Shown here: in pieces, positions 44,942 to 53,988 of the stretch
How positions within the stretch are numbered: the first letter of the stretch is position 1
How the letters are laid out: each line of letters begins with the position of its first letter
Assembly (NCBI GenBank): GCA_030432655.1
Contig: JAUILA010000009.1
Coordinates: 116,537 to 180,536, forward strand
DNA: 64,000 bases
Reading direction: 5' to 3'
Origin: Bacteroidia bacterium
GTDB lineage: Bacteria; Bacteroidota; Bacteroidia; Cytophagales; Cyclobacteriaceae
The notes under the pieces: generated by a model
The model's database searches: none
The model's input: the letters and a program-made list of their open reading frames with translations, nothing else
Told to the model about the DNA's origin: nothing
Program-made: the position numbers and the translations under genes

Positions 44942-45355
44942 TTAAGAAAACTGCTGAAGGTAGGACTGGAGAATTATGGCTGCACTGATTTTATCGACAT
45001 TTCCCTTATTTCTCCTGTCTTTTTTCTTCATTCCTCCACTGACCATGGCATCCATCGCCATTTTACTGGTAAACCGTTCATCGACGGTTTTAATTTCCTT
45101 TCCGCTGTACTTGTCCTTAAGTTGTGCGACAAATTCACGCACCTTTCCGGTCACATGTGTGTCCTGGTTTTGCAGGTTGCGGGGCATGCCCACCACCACG
45201 CATTCGACTTCCTCTGTGGCAAAATAGGTATCCAGAAATTGTATAAGCTGCGCTGTCGGAACGGTATCCAGCGGAGAAGCGATGAGCTTCATCGGATCCG
45301 TGACGGCAATACCGGTACGCTTCCCACCATAATCAATGGCCAGGATACGTCCCAC
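44942..45355 (-). CDS. ruvX: Putative Holliday junction resolvase / pre-16S rRNA nuclease RuvX (YqgF)
   Basis: A 137-residue RNase H-fold nuclease. MGRILAIDYGGKRTGIAVTD holds the first catalytic Asp, VVVGMPRN the middle strand, VDERFTSKMA the conserved Glu/Arg and NKGNVDKISAAIILQSYL the last Asp. The family is implicated in 16S rRNA 5' maturation, and resolvase activity was earlier proposed. Two bp after the hemerythrin-like gene. Confidence 0.95.
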   Translation of the reverse strand: MGRILAIDYGGKRTGIAVTDPMKLIASPLDTVPTAQLIQFLDTYFATEEVECVVVGMPRNLQNQDTHVTGKVREFVAQLKDKYSGKEIKTVDERFTSKMAMDAMVSGGMKKKDRRNKGNVDKISAAIILQSYLQQFS

Positions 45356-45357
45356 AA

Positions 45358-46107
45358 TTAATTGAACTGGATTTTCTCTGCGATCTGTTTCTTAACTTTT
45401 TGCTCAAGCATCAGGGCCTTGGGAAACAGGATGTCATTCTCCACACGGGCATGTATCTTCAATTCCTGTTCAAGGGATTTCAGCTCGGAGAATAAAACAC
45501 GTAACGGAAGCGGGGCATTTTCTTCCAGTGTATATTCACGCGTAATTTTTCGGATTCCCTGCATATCATCATCATGCTCGGCGTGTTCCATGGAAAAATG
45601 GTGCAGCGAATAATTCTCCATCCTGAAATAAAGCTTGCTCGGATTCCCTTCACTGTGGAGGTACTGCTTCAGCAACAATACGTAAGAAAATAACGTGTCT
45701 TCTTCCTCATAAATATGATGGATGAATTCTTCCACAAATAATGGGAATACAAATTTCAGGTCCTGAATTACCGCGGTGTGATTCCCCTGTGCCGGTGTGC
45801 TCTCAATGAGCCGGGCGATATACGGAAGCTTTTTCTTGACAAAAAGATAATGAGAATGCTTAAGATACTCCACGAGAAGATCCATTGGAAAATTCTGTAG
45901 CTCGATCTTTTCCTCCTTTGTCACATTCTCAATTGCCTCAAGCTTCCTGGTAACGAATTGCGGCGATAATCCGCGATGATGGCACACCTCCCTGAGGGTC
46001 TCGTCGTTGTACTGGTAGAATTCTATTCCGAAATAGTACAGAACGGCGCCAATCACATAATTGTCGTTAACAATATCCGATATTTTCCTGTCGATTGTTC
46101 GGGACAT
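45358..46107 (-). CDS. Hemerythrin-domain protein related to RIC (YtfE/ScdA) iron-centre repair proteins
   Basis: A 249-residue protein with an N-terminal ScdA_N/DUF542-like part (ISDIVNDNYVIGAVLYYFGIEF, followed by a DETLREVCHHRGLS helix) and a C-terminal hemerythrin-like four-helix bundle. Candidate di-iron ligands: H85 region (HSHYLFVKKKLP), FIHHIYEEEDTLF, HHFSMEHAEHDDDM and HARVENDILFP. RIC proteins restore iron-sulfur clusters after nitrosative or oxidative damage. In canonical ScdA/YtfE the N-terminal part has Cys-Cys after 'FGIDF'; here it is Tyr-Gln (FGIEFYQY), so that site differs. An FNR/CRP-like box lies upstream. Confidence 0.85.
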   Translation of the reverse strand: MSRTIDRKISDIVNDNYVIGAVLYYFGIEFYQYNDETLREVCHHRGLSPQFVTRKLEAIENVTKEEKIELQNFPMDLLVEYLKHSHYLFVKKKLPYIARLIESTPAQGNHTAVIQDLKFVFPLFVEEFIHHIYEEEDTLFSYVLLLKQYLHSEGNPSKLYFRMENYSLHHFSMEHAEHDDDMQGIRKITREYTLEENAPLPLRVLFSELKSLEQELKIHARVENDILFPKALMLEQKVKKQIAEKIQFN

Positions 46108-46111
46108 GATT

Positions 46112-46119
46112 CAAATTTA
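46112..46119 (-). promoter_or_regulatory. Possible -7 box for the hemerythrin-like gene
   Basis: TAAATTTG on the minus strand is an exact TAnnTTTG, but only 4 nt separate it from the ATG at 46107, so the transcript would be almost leaderless. It may be a chance match in AT-rich DNA. Confidence 0.3.
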
Positions 46120-46167
46120 ACTAAGTCCTGAATATATTTTAAGAAATTTCTGTTGTATTACACAGAA

Positions 46168-46181
46168 TTGACAAAAATCAT
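46168..46181. promoter_or_regulatory. FNR/CRP-family-like box between the RIC-like and S41 genes
   Basis: TTGAC-AAAA-ATCAT differs at two positions from the FNR-type TTGAT-N4-ATCAA. It lies 61-74 bp upstream of the hemerythrin-like start and 85-98 bp upstream of the S41 gene. Next to it is TTCTGT-tgtattac-ACAGAA-like symmetry (46148-46167). Confidence 0.35.
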
Positions 46182-46265
46182 TTTCTGTACATGCTAAAAA
46201 CCTGTTCCAACATTTGATTTGCAGTATCGTTATAGAGGTAAAATTTACGTAATTTAGTTGGTAAG

Positions 46266-47915
46266 ATGGAGATGTCTGAACGAGATAACAAAACGCATAA
46301 AAACAGCAGGTATCAGATCAGCCTTCCGATAATTCTGGTGGTTGGAATAGCTGCCGGAATGCTGATCGGAGCCACTTTTGGTGAAAATCCGCCTGTGCAG
46401 AATGACCTCAGTCGCAGCGTGCAGAAATTCAGGGAGGTGCTCTCCCAGATTAATGAGAAATATGTGGACGAGGTAGATACCGACCAGCTCACCGAAGATG
46501 CCATTACACATATTCTTCGCGAACTGGATCCGCACAGCAGTTATATTACAGCGGCTGACCGGATTGAAGCGAATGAAGACCTGCAGGGAAATTTCGAAGG
46601 AATAGGAATCGAGTTTAATATTTTTAAGGATACGATCGTTGTGGTCACGCCATTAAGTGGCGGTCCGAGTGAAGAAGCGGGTCTCCGTGCCGGTGACCGG
46701 ATCATCAGTATTGACGGGAAGAATGTTGCCGGTATCGGATTTACCAATGATGATGTCCGGGACCATCTCAAGGGTCCGAAAGATACGGAAGTCATGGTAG
46801 GTGTTAAGCGGCCGGGCAAAAGGGATACCATATCGTATGATATTAAACGGGACCGGATTCCGCAGCACAGCGTGGACGCGCATTATATGCTCGATGCGGA
46901 AAAAGGATATATAAAGATCAGCCGGTTTTCCGCTACCACCTACGAAGAGTTCAGGGAAGCCCTGGCCGAGCTGGAAGACCGCGGTATGTCAAAGCTCATC
47001 ATTGATCTTCAAAATAATCCTGGTGGTTATATGGATCATGCGATCAGGATAGCCGATGAATTGCTCCCAGACGATGATAAGATCGTTTATACGAAGGGAA
47101 AACAAAGAAAATTTAACGAGCAGGCCAATGCAGAACGGACCGGCTTGTTTGAAGAAGGTCCGCTGATCATCCTGGTAAATGAAGGATCTGCCTCCGCATC
47201 GGAAATCCTTACGGGGGCATTACAGGATAATGACCGCGCCCTTATCGTAGGCAGGAGAACATTCGGCAAGGGGCTCGTTCAGATGCCCATTGATCTCAGC
47301 GATGGCTCCGAATTACGCCTGACCATTTCACGTTATTACACTCCCAGCGGCCGTTCCATTCAAAAACCGTACGATGACCGGGACGATTATTCGCGGGACC
47401 TGCTGACACGCTATCAGAACGGAGAATTTTTCTCAGCCGACAGCATTCAGTTTAACGACTCACTGAAATTTAAGACGAGTTCCGGACGGGATGTTTATGG
47501 GGGAGGAGGCATCATGCCTGATTATTTTGTCCCCCTTGATACATCACACAACAGTGAATACCTGAATAAATTGTTTGGCAATAACGCCATTCAGGAGTTC
47601 ACCTTCCGGTACGTATCCGATAATAAGGATAAACTGGAGAATATGGGATATGATCAGTTCTTCAATGATTTTACAGTTACCGATAATATGCTCAGCAGGC
47701 TGATGGAAGTGGGTGAAAGCAATGGGGTAAAAAAGAAACCGGAAGAAGTACGAAACTATAAAAAACAATTCCAGATACACGTTAAGGCACAAATCGCCCG
47801 TCAGATTTGGGATAATAACGGATTTTATCCGATATACAACCAGGACAATGATATCCTTCAGCAGGCGATTAAACTGATTGATGAAGCTGGAAAATTAGAC
47901 CGATCAACCTTATAA
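46266..47915 (+). CDS. S41 family carboxy-terminal processing protease
   Basis: A 549-residue periplasmic serine protease. A non-cleaved N-terminal anchor (ISLPIILVVGIAAGMLIGA) is followed by a helical region, a PDZ domain (about 85-175: GIGIEFNIFKDTIVVVTPLSGGPSEEAGLRAGDRI) and the S41 core with NNPGGYMDHAIRIADELL, the nucleophile region NEGSASASEILTGALQD and the general-base Lys in FGKGLVQ. Such proteases trim periplasmic proteins. The start could be the ATG at 46266 or 46272. One bp before hmgA. Confidence 0.95.
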   Translation: MEMSERDNKTHKNSRYQISLPIILVVGIAAGMLIGATFGENPPVQNDLSRSVQKFREVLSQINEKYVDEVDTDQLTEDAITHILRELDPHSSYITAADRIEANEDLQGNFEGIGIEFNIFKDTIVVVTPLSGGPSEEAGLRAGDRIISIDGKNVAGIGFTNDDVRDHLKGPKDTEVMVGVKRPGKRDTISYDIKRDRIPQHSVDAHYMLDAEKGYIKISRFSATTYEEFREALAELEDRGMSKLIIDLQNNPGGYMDHAIRIADELLPDDDKIVYTKGKQRKFNEQANAERTGLFEEGPLIILVNEGSASASEILTGALQDNDRALIVGRRTFGKGLVQMPIDLSDGSELRLTISRYYTPSGRSIQKPYDDRDDYSRDLLTRYQNGEFFSADSIQFNDSLKFKTSSGRDVYGGGGIMPDYFVPLDTSHNSEYLNKLFGNNAIQEFTFRYVSDNKDKLENMGYDQFFNDFTVTDNMLSRLMEVGESNGVKKKPEEVRNYKKQFQIHVKAQIARQIWDNNGFYPIYNQDNDILQQAIKLIDEAGKLDRSTL

Positions 47916-47916
47916 T

Positions 47917-49077
47917 ATGTATTATCACACGCTGGGTGAGATTCCGCATAAGAGACATACTCAATTCAGGCAACCCGACGACAGCCTGTATAAAGAAGAA
48001 CTTGTAAGCTCCCTCGGGTTTTCAGGCGTTTACTCCAATTTGTACCATATTTATCCACCGACGCGGATCACAGGCATGAAAAAGCCGAAAAAACTGCATC
48101 ATGAAATTAATATGGACTACGGACTGAAGCAAACCCACCTGAATACATCAGGAATTACGGAAACCGGGGGTGATTACCTGGATGCCCGGAAGGTGCTGCT
48201 AAAGAATAATGATGTTTCCATTGCCCTGTGTAAACCTGGGATCCGAACGATGGATTATTATTACAAAAATGCGGAAGGGGACGAGGTCATCTATATCCAT
48301 GATGGAGAAGGCTGGCTGCACTCTCAGTTTGGCAGTATTGAGGTACGCAAAGGAGACTATGTTGTGATTCCCAGAACAGTCATCTATAAATTTGAATGGA
48401 AGGACGAAGGACCGTTGAACCTGCTGGTTGTGGAATCGGCCTCGCCGGTTGAAACACCCCGGAGGTACCGGAACGATCTTGGACAGTTACTCGAACATGC
48501 CCCTTTCTGCGAGCGGGATATCCGTCCCCCATCCACGCTGGTCACAGAAACTGATAAAGGAGAATACAGGGTACTAATCAAAAAACACGATCATCTCCAT
48601 ACGTATCTTTACGATCACAGTCCGTTTGACCTGGTCGGTTGGGATGGATTTCTCTGGCCCTTCGCATTCTCCATTCACGACTTCGAGCCTATTACCGGGC
48701 GAATCCATCAACCTCCACCGGTCCACCAGACTTTTGCGGGACATAATTATGTGATCTGCTCGTTTGTGCCCAGGCTCTTTGATTATCACCCGGAAGCCAT
48801 TCCGGCCCCATACAACCATTCCAACATTGATTCGGACGAAGTACTTTTCTATGCAGAAGGCGATTTCATGAGCCGGAAAGGAATTGAACGCGGGTCGTTT
48901 ACCCTGCATCCCGGGGGGCTCCCGCACGGTCCGCATCCGGGAACAGTTGAGAAAAGTTTAGGTGCCAAAGAAACACACGAACTGGCGGTGATGGTGGATA
49001 CATTCAAACCGCTTTACCTGACGAATCAGGCCATGGAATACCTCGATAAGGATTATCCAATGAGCTGGACGGAATAA
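47917..49077 (+). CDS. hmgA: Homogentisate 1,2-dioxygenase
   Basis: A 386-residue iron dioxygenase opening the ring of homogentisate to maleylacetoacetate in tyrosine and phenylalanine breakdown. The C-terminal cupin holds the probable iron ligands: NHSNIDSDEVLFYAEGDF (His and Glu region) and the later HPGGLPHGPHPG His. The short IPHKRHTQFRQPDDSLYKEE start and RITGMKKP segment fit the Bacteroidota form (shorter than the ~440-residue proteobacterial enzymes). Begins 1 bp after the S41 gene and ends 1 bp before rmuC, a tight operon. Confidence 0.94.
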   Translation: MYYHTLGEIPHKRHTQFRQPDDSLYKEELVSSLGFSGVYSNLYHIYPPTRITGMKKPKKLHHEINMDYGLKQTHLNTSGITETGGDYLDARKVLLKNNDVSIALCKPGIRTMDYYYKNAEGDEVIYIHDGEGWLHSQFGSIEVRKGDYVVIPRTVIYKFEWKDEGPLNLLVVESASPVETPRRYRNDLGQLLEHAPFCERDIRPPSTLVTETDKGEYRVLIKKHDHLHTYLYDHSPFDLVGWDGFLWPFAFSIHDFEPITGRIHQPPPVHQTFAGHNYVICSFVPRLFDYHPEAIPAPYNHSNIDSDEVLFYAEGDFMSRKGIERGSFTLHPGGLPHGPHPGTVEKSLGAKETHELAVMVDTFKPLYLTNQAMEYLDKDYPMSWTE

Positions 49078-49078
49078 T

Positions 49079-50380
49079 ATGGAAGTTGTTTTAATAATCA
49101 TCGGAATTATCATAGGTGGGGCTGCAGGCTGGTTCATGGCATTTTTTAAATTAAGGTCTGACATTCAGCAGGCCTCCTCGGAAGGGGCTATAGAAAAAGA
49201 GCGACTTGACACGGCCCGTGAGATGGCAGAAAAACTTCAGGCAGAAGTGGAAGCCGAGCGGGAGAAAACAATTGGACTTAATACGCGGCTGGCACAATCA
49301 CAATCCGACTACAGGCACCTGGAGGAAAAATTAAGGGAACAGAAAGTCGAACTGGATGATATTCGTGAAAAATTTACGCACGAATTCAAAAACCTGGCTA
49401 ATGAAATCCTCGAAGAGAAAAGCAAAAAATTTACTGATCAGAACCGCACCAATATCAGTGAATTACTGAACCCCCTTAAGGAGCGAATTGAAAAGTTTGA
49501 GGAGAAAGTGGAAAAATCAAGCAAGGAATCGCTGCAGTGGAACAGCGCACTCCGGGAGCAGCTTAACCACCTGAAAGAACTTAATCAGCAGGTGACTCGT
49601 GAAGCGGAAAACCTGACCAAAGCATTGAAAGGTGATTCAAAGCGCCAGGGAAACTGGGGTGAAATGCAACTGGAAGCGATCCTGGACAAAGCAGGACTTG
49701 AAAAGGATATTCATTATTACAAAGAGCAAAACTTTAAAAGCGAAGATGGCCGCAACCAGCGACTTGATTATATCATCAGGCTGCCGGACGATAAGTTTCT
49801 GGTACTTGATTCGAAAGTGTCCCTCACAGCCTACAGTGAGTATTTTGAGGCAGAAGAAGAGACTGACCAGCAGCGTGCGCTGAAAAGACATATGGACAGC
49901 ATTTACGGGCATATTAAAACCCTGAGTGAACGTAATTATCAGAACCTTTATGAAATCAATCAGCCGGATTACATAATGATGTTTGTCGCAAATGAGCCCG
50001 CGCTGAGTGTCGCCCTGCGTGAAGATTCCAGTCTGTATGAGCGGGCCCTGGACAAGAACATTGCCCTGGTTTCTACGTCGACCTTGCTGGCAACACTGCG
50101 AACCATATCCTATATATGGAAACAGGACCTGCAAAACCGGAATGCGCTGGAAATTGCCCGGCAGGCCGGGGCACTCTATGACAAGTTTACCTCCTTTACC
50201 GATGACCTGGTGAAGGTTGGCAAACATCTGGAACAAACCCAGGGAAGTTACCGGGAGGCGGTTAAAAAACTGTATGACGGGAAAGATAACCTGATCCGGA
50301 AAACGGAACGGCTGCGTGAACTCGGAGCCAAGACCAGCAAACAAATGGATCAGCGTTTACTGGACAGGGCAGAAGAATAA
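49079..50380 (+). CDS. rmuC: DNA recombination protein RmuC
   Basis: A 433-residue protein. An N-terminal hydrophobic segment (VVLIIIGIIIGGAAGWFMAFF) anchors it, followed by a long coiled coil (about 30-165) and the conserved RmuC nuclease-like domain: KRQGNWGEMQLEAILDKAGL, NQRLDYIIRLPDDKFLVLDSKVSL, IMMFVANEPALSVALREDSSLYERAL and IALVSTSTLLATLRTI. RmuC limits DNA inversions at short inverted repeats. Its neighbours hmgA and the GroES-like gene have no clear functional link. Confidence 0.96.
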   Translation: MEVVLIIIGIIIGGAAGWFMAFFKLRSDIQQASSEGAIEKERLDTAREMAEKLQAEVEAEREKTIGLNTRLAQSQSDYRHLEEKLREQKVELDDIREKFTHEFKNLANEILEEKSKKFTDQNRTNISELLNPLKERIEKFEEKVEKSSKESLQWNSALREQLNHLKELNQQVTREAENLTKALKGDSKRQGNWGEMQLEAILDKAGLEKDIHYYKEQNFKSEDGRNQRLDYIIRLPDDKFLVLDSKVSLTAYSEYFEAEEETDQQRALKRHMDSIYGHIKTLSERNYQNLYEINQPDYIMMFVANEPALSVALREDSSLYERALDKNIALVSTSTLLATLRTISYIWKQDLQNRNALEIARQAGALYDKFTSFTDDLVKVGKHLEQTQGSYREAVKKLYDGKDNLIRKTERLRELGAKTSKQMDQRLLDRAEE

Positions 50381-50386
50381 AACAAT

Positions 50387-50761
50387 ATGCATATCACACC
50401 GGACAATAAATTCAAACGCCTGATTGTCGTAGGCGACCGTGTTTTAATAAAGCCGCGCGAGCAATCGGACAGGACCGAAAGCGGTTTATTTCTCCCACCC
50501 GGAGTCCGCGACAAGGAGAAGATCCAGACAGGATATGTAATGAAAACCGGCCCGGGTTATCCGATTCCGCTCCCGTCGGAAGAGGATGAATCATGGAAAG
50601 GGCATGATGATCAGGTTAAATATGTCCCATTACAAGCCCAGGAAGGAGATTTGGCCATATTTCTCCAGAAAGGAGCTTTTGAGGTAATGTATGAAGGCGA
50701 CAAGTACTTTATTGTCCCGCAGTCTTCCATTTTGATGCTGGAGCGTGAGGAGGAATTGTAA
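50387..50761 (+). CDS. GroES/Cpn10-like small protein
   Basis: A 124-residue protein with a Cpn10 fold pattern: RLIVVGDRVLIKPREQSDRT, SGLFLPPG, IQTGYVMKTGPG, and YFIVPQSSILMLE. It is longer than GroES (~95 residues) because of an insert (about 62-85: PLPSEEDESWKGHDDQVKYV), and no groEL is adjacent. The mobile-loop segment reads ESGLFLPPG, close to the canonical GGIVLP-type loop but not the same. I therefore call it a co-chaperone GroES family member, not the main GroES. Confidence 0.88.
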   Translation: MHITPDNKFKRLIVVGDRVLIKPREQSDRTESGLFLPPGVRDKEKIQTGYVMKTGPGYPIPLPSEEDESWKGHDDQVKYVPLQAQEGDLAIFLQKGAFEVMYEGDKYFIVPQSSILMLEREEEL

Positions 50762-50763
50762 TT

Positions 50764-50967
50764 ATGTCGGGAATTTCATTTGATAACATACGTGTCGGTA
50801 ACAAATACATTCTCAAGAACTATGATGATGTATTTGAATTCGAAGTGATGGAACGACTGAGTGATATCAATTACCGTCTCAAAGACCTGCATACACTCGA
50901 ATGGTACGAGCTCGAAGACCTGGTTCGCTGGGGCAAAGGAAAAGACTTTGAGGTTAGGGAGATTTAG
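50764..50967 (+). CDS. Conserved small protein of unknown function
   Basis: A 67-residue protein with no recognised family. It has no signal or membrane segment. VGNKYILKNYDDVFEFEVMERLSDINY and DLHTLEWYELEDLVRWGKGKDFEVREI suggest a small beta-barrel (Tudor- or SH3-like), rich in Glu/Asp/Tyr. Two bp after the GroES-like gene, and its end overlaps the convergent hemB by 4 bp. Real-gene status rests on the tight operon position and the clear codon pattern. Confidence 0.65.
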   Translation: MSGISFDNIRVGNKYILKNYDDVFEFEVMERLSDINYRLKDLHTLEWYELEDLVRWGKGKDFEVREI

Positions 50968-51938
50968 CGGTGCATAAATTCGGCAAACTCCCTCGCAAAA
51001 TAAGTAAGAATAATATCCGCTCCCGCCCGTTTCATGGCCAGTAATTGTTCATAGATCACCGCTTCCCGGTCAAGCCAGCCAAGCTGTGCCGCCGCCGTAA
51101 GCATGGAATATTCTCCACTCACATTATAGGCAGCTACCGGCAGATCAAAATTATCCTTTAATAGCTTTATCACATCCAGATACGCAAGTGCCGGTTTCAC
51201 CATCAGGATATCCGCTCCTTCCTCCATATCCAGCTGTGCTTCAATCAGCGCCTCCCGCTGATTGGCCGGATTCATCTGGTAGGTTTTCTTATCACCTGAT
51301 TTCGGGGCGGAATCCAGCGCATCACGGAATGGTCCGTAATACGCACTCGCATATTTAGCCGTATAAGACATGATGGAGGTATTTTTAAAGCCCTCAGAAT
51401 CAAGCCTGTCCCTGATGAAACCTATACGGCCATCCATCATATCTGACGGACCAACAATATCTACACCGGCATGAGCCTGTGCCACCGCCATTTTCCCCAG
51501 CACTTCCAGGGTCTCGTCGTTAAGAATCTCCCCGCTCTCGCCTACAATGCCATCGTGCCCATCAGTACTGTAAGGATCCATGGCCACATCAGACATCAGG
51601 CAAACAGATGGAAATTCTTTTTTAATCCGGCGGATAGCGCTGAGATAAAAGAAATTTTCATCATAGCTCCGTGTCGCCATTTTATCTTTGTATTTCTCCT
51701 CAACTACCGGAAATACATCAAAGGCGCGAACCCCCACATTAAGACATGCTTCAATTTCCCTGAGCATATTATCGATTCCTAACCGGAATATGCCGGGCAT
51801 TGAATCCACTTCCACCTTACCTGTAGAATTCTCCAGCAGGAACAGCGGAAAAATGAGATCATGCGCCTGTACCTGGTGTTCCTGTACCAGATCACGGACA
51901 GCAGCAGATTTGCGGTTTCGGCGGGGACGTATTCTCAT
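50964..51938 (-). CDS. hemB: Porphobilinogen synthase HemB (delta-aminolevulinate dehydratase)
   Basis: A 324-residue enzyme joining two 5-aminolevulinates into porphobilinogen for haem. The two active-site lysines are in YTAKYASAYYGPFRDA and MVKPALAY. The metal-binding loop reads DVAMDPYSTDGHDGIV, with Asp where zinc enzymes have Cys, so it should be of the Mg2+-dependent type. Six bp separate it from rocD upstream on the same strand. Confidence 0.97.
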   Translation of the reverse strand: MRIRPRRNRKSAAVRDLVQEHQVQAHDLIFPLFLLENSTGKVEVDSMPGIFRLGIDNMLREIEACLNVGVRAFDVFPVVEEKYKDKMATRSYDENFFYLSAIRRIKKEFPSVCLMSDVAMDPYSTDGHDGIVGESGEILNDETLEVLGKMAVAQAHAGVDIVGPSDMMDGRIGFIRDRLDSEGFKNTSIMSYTAKYASAYYGPFRDALDSAPKSGDKKTYQMNPANQREALIEAQLDMEEGADILMVKPALAYLDVIKLLKDNFDLPVAAYNVSGEYSMLTAAAQLGWLDREAVIYEQLLAMKRAGADIILTYFAREFAEFMHR

Positions 51939-51944
51939 AGACAG

Positions 51945-53219
51945 TTAGCGGCTAAATTCCTTAACGGTTTTTTCTATAATATCGCAGCAGTCATGTAACT
52001 GATCTTCGGTAATCACCAGCGGCGGGGCAAAGCGGATAATATTTCCGTGTGTTGGTTTAGCCAGCAATCCATTATCCTTAAGTGCCACACACATATCCCA
52101 GGCCGTAGTACTTTCCGGGGAGTCATTGATCACCACCGCATTCAGCAATCCTTTTCCACGCACAAGGCTGAGCAATTCAGTGCTTTCGACCAGTTTCTGC
52201 ATCCGCTCCCTGAACACATTCCCAAGTTGCCTTGCATTCTGTATCAGCTTTTCGTCGTAAATAACTTCCAGGGCGGTCATAGCCACCGCACTGCCCAGTG
52301 GATTTCCACCAAACGTACTTCCGTGCTGCCCGGGTTTGATAACGTCCATTATCTCATCATCGGCCAGTACCGCGGATACAGGGTAGGCACCGCCTGAAAG
52401 TGCCTTACCAAGGATCAGCATATCAGGCTTTGTATAGGTATCCTGTTGTTCACATTTGTTCTCACAGGAACAATCACCACATACACGCAGCAGGCTACCG
52501 GTCCTGGCTATTCCTGTCTGGATCTCATCCGCTATAAACAGTACGTCATGTTTGCGGCAGAGACGGGCAGCCTCGCTGATGTACTCATCATCCGGAACAA
52601 AGACACCGGCTTCTCCCTGGATCGGTTCGACCAGGAATCCCGCAACATTCTCTTGTTTTAATGCCTCTTCAAGCGCGGAAAGGTCATTGTATGGGACTTT
52701 CATGAACCCGGGCGTATAGGGGCCAAAGTTCTTGCGGGCATCCGGGTCATTGGAGAATGAAATGACGGTGGTTGTTCGACCGTGGAAGTTGTTTTCGCAA
52801 ACAATGATCCTGGCTTCATTCTCCGGAATGTTGCGCCGCTCATAGGCCCATTTCCGGCAAATCTTAAGTGCGGTTTCAACGCCTTCTGCTCCCGTATTCA
52901 TTGGAAGTATTTTGTCGAAGCCAAAATAGGAGGTTATGAATTTTTCATACGGACCCAGCACATCATTGTAGAATGCCCTGGATGTCAGTGTTAGTTTCCG
53001 CGCCTGTTCTGTGAGCGTATCAATAATTTTCGGATGGCAGTGACCCTGGTTAACTGCGCTGTAGGCAGAAAGGAAATCATAGTATTTTTTACCTTCCACA
53101 TCCCAGACAAACACCCCATCTCCCTTGGAGAGCACCACCGGTAAGGGGTGATAATTGTGGGCGCCGTACATGTTTTCCAGGTCTATTGCTTCTTCGCTTC
53201 GAGTGATTATTTCTGCCAT
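51945..53219 (-). CDS. rocD: Ornithine--oxo-acid transaminase RocD
   Basis: A 424-residue PLP-dependent class III aminotransferase that moves the delta-amino group of ornithine to 2-oxoglutarate, giving glutamate semialdehyde. PLP features: [46 protein letters not shown] and the Schiff-base Lys in [16 protein letters not shown]. Between IARTG and PDMLILGK is a Cys-rich insert ([10 protein letters not shown]). The ATG at 53219 is chosen over one at 53246: the latter would lie inside the promoter box TAGCTTTG (53251-53244). Confidence 0.95.
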   Translation of the reverse strand: MAEIITRSEEAIDLENMYGAHNYHPLPVVLSKGDGVFVWDVEGKKYYDFLSAYSAVNQGHCHPKIIDTLTEQARKLTLTSRAFYNDVLGPYEKFITSYFGFDKILPMNTGAEGVETALKICRKWAYERRNIPENEARIIVCENNFHGRTTTVISFSNDPDARKNFGPYTPGFMKVPYNDLSALEEALKQENVAGFLVEPIQGEAGVFVPDDEYISEAARLCRKHDVLFIADEIQTGIARTGSLLRVCGDCSCENKCEQQDTYTKPDMLILGKALSGGAYPVSAVLADDEIMDVIKPGQHGSTFGGNPLGSAVAMTALEVIYDEKLIQNARQLGNVFRERMQKLVESTELLSLVRGKGLLNAVVINDSPESTTAWDMCVALKDNGLLAKPTHGNIIRFAPPLVITEDQLHDCCDIIEKTVKEFSR

Positions 53220-53243
53220 CTTAAATTTGTGTTTGTCCGTATA

Positions 53244-53251
53244 CAAAGCTA
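53244..53251 (-). promoter_or_regulatory. -7 promoter box of rocD
   Basis: TAGCTTTG on the minus strand is an exact TAnnTTTG box, 24 nt upstream of the ATG at 53219. It decides that start. A further upstream -33 TTTG is not obvious. Confidence 0.55.
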
Positions 53252-53315
53252 ACTAAATTGGGCAGTGATAAAAAATTCGCATATCTTCAAGGCAACACCT
53301 TAAAATGAGCGAATT

Positions 53316-53984
53316 ATGACCGAAAATGGCCGGGGTTTCGGTGTTGTTTTTGACATGGACGGGGTTCTTGTCGATAGTAATCCATATCATAAGAAATCAC
53401 TTAAGCGTTTTGCCAGGAAGCATGGCTACGATCTTACCGAAAAGGAGCTGCGTTCAAGGATCTATGGCAGACAGAATAAGGAATGGATTCCTGAATTATT
53501 TGAAAGGGATATGGATGCCCGTCAAATCGAAGAATATGGTATTGAAAAAGAATCTCTTTTTCAGAAAATATACCGCAAAGATGTGAAGCCGCTACCCGGT
53601 CTTATCCAGTTCCTGGATATTCTCCGTCAGGAAAAGATTCCCAGGGCTATTGCCACCTCAGCGCCCCGCATGAATGTCGATTTCGTTTTTTCGAATACGG
53701 AGATCGGAAATTATTTCGGACTTGTGCTGGACGAGTCACATATTAAGCGGGGTAAACCTGATCCGGAAGCCTATCTGAAAGCAAGTGATCTGCTGGGTTT
53801 TGACCCCGGAGAATGCGTCGTTTTTGAAGATTCACTTTCAGGTGTGGAATCCGCACGAACGGCCGGCTGCCGGGTCATTGCCGTCGGAACCACCCACGAA
53901 GAACACGAATTTGGAAAAATTGACCTCTATATCAGGGATTTTACGAACCTGACCCTGGAAGATATTTCACGTCTGTTTATATAG
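53316..53984 (+). CDS. HAD superfamily hydrolase, beta-phosphoglucomutase-like
   Basis: A 222-residue HAD phosphatase or mutase. Motif I VFDMDGVLVDSNP gives D13 and D15; motif II ATSAP, motif III KRGKPDPEAYL and motif IV FEDSLSGVESA are all present. The cap is the small helical type inserted after motif I. Substrate unknown; the family includes sugar-phosphate phosphatases and mutases. The start ATG directly follows the right arm of an inverted repeat (AATTCGC 53274-53280 / GCGAATT 53309-53315). Confidence 0.92.
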   Translation: MTENGRGFGVVFDMDGVLVDSNPYHKKSLKRFARKHGYDLTEKELRSRIYGRQNKEWIPELFERDMDARQIEEYGIEKESLFQKIYRKDVKPLPGLIQFLDILRQEKIPRAIATSAPRMNVDFVFSNTEIGNYFGLVLDESHIKRGKPDPEAYLKASDLLGFDPGECVVFEDSLSGVESARTAGCRVIAVGTTHEEHEFGKIDLYIRDFTNLTLEDISRLFI

Positions 53985-53988
53985 AGAG

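Noticed and set aside
49637..50344. 235-codon minus-strand open frame
   Set aside because: Antisense to rmuC, whose conserved motifs cover the region.
50387..50761. The genome's main groES
   Set aside because: It is too long, has an insert and lacks an adjacent groEL; called a GroES-like protein instead.
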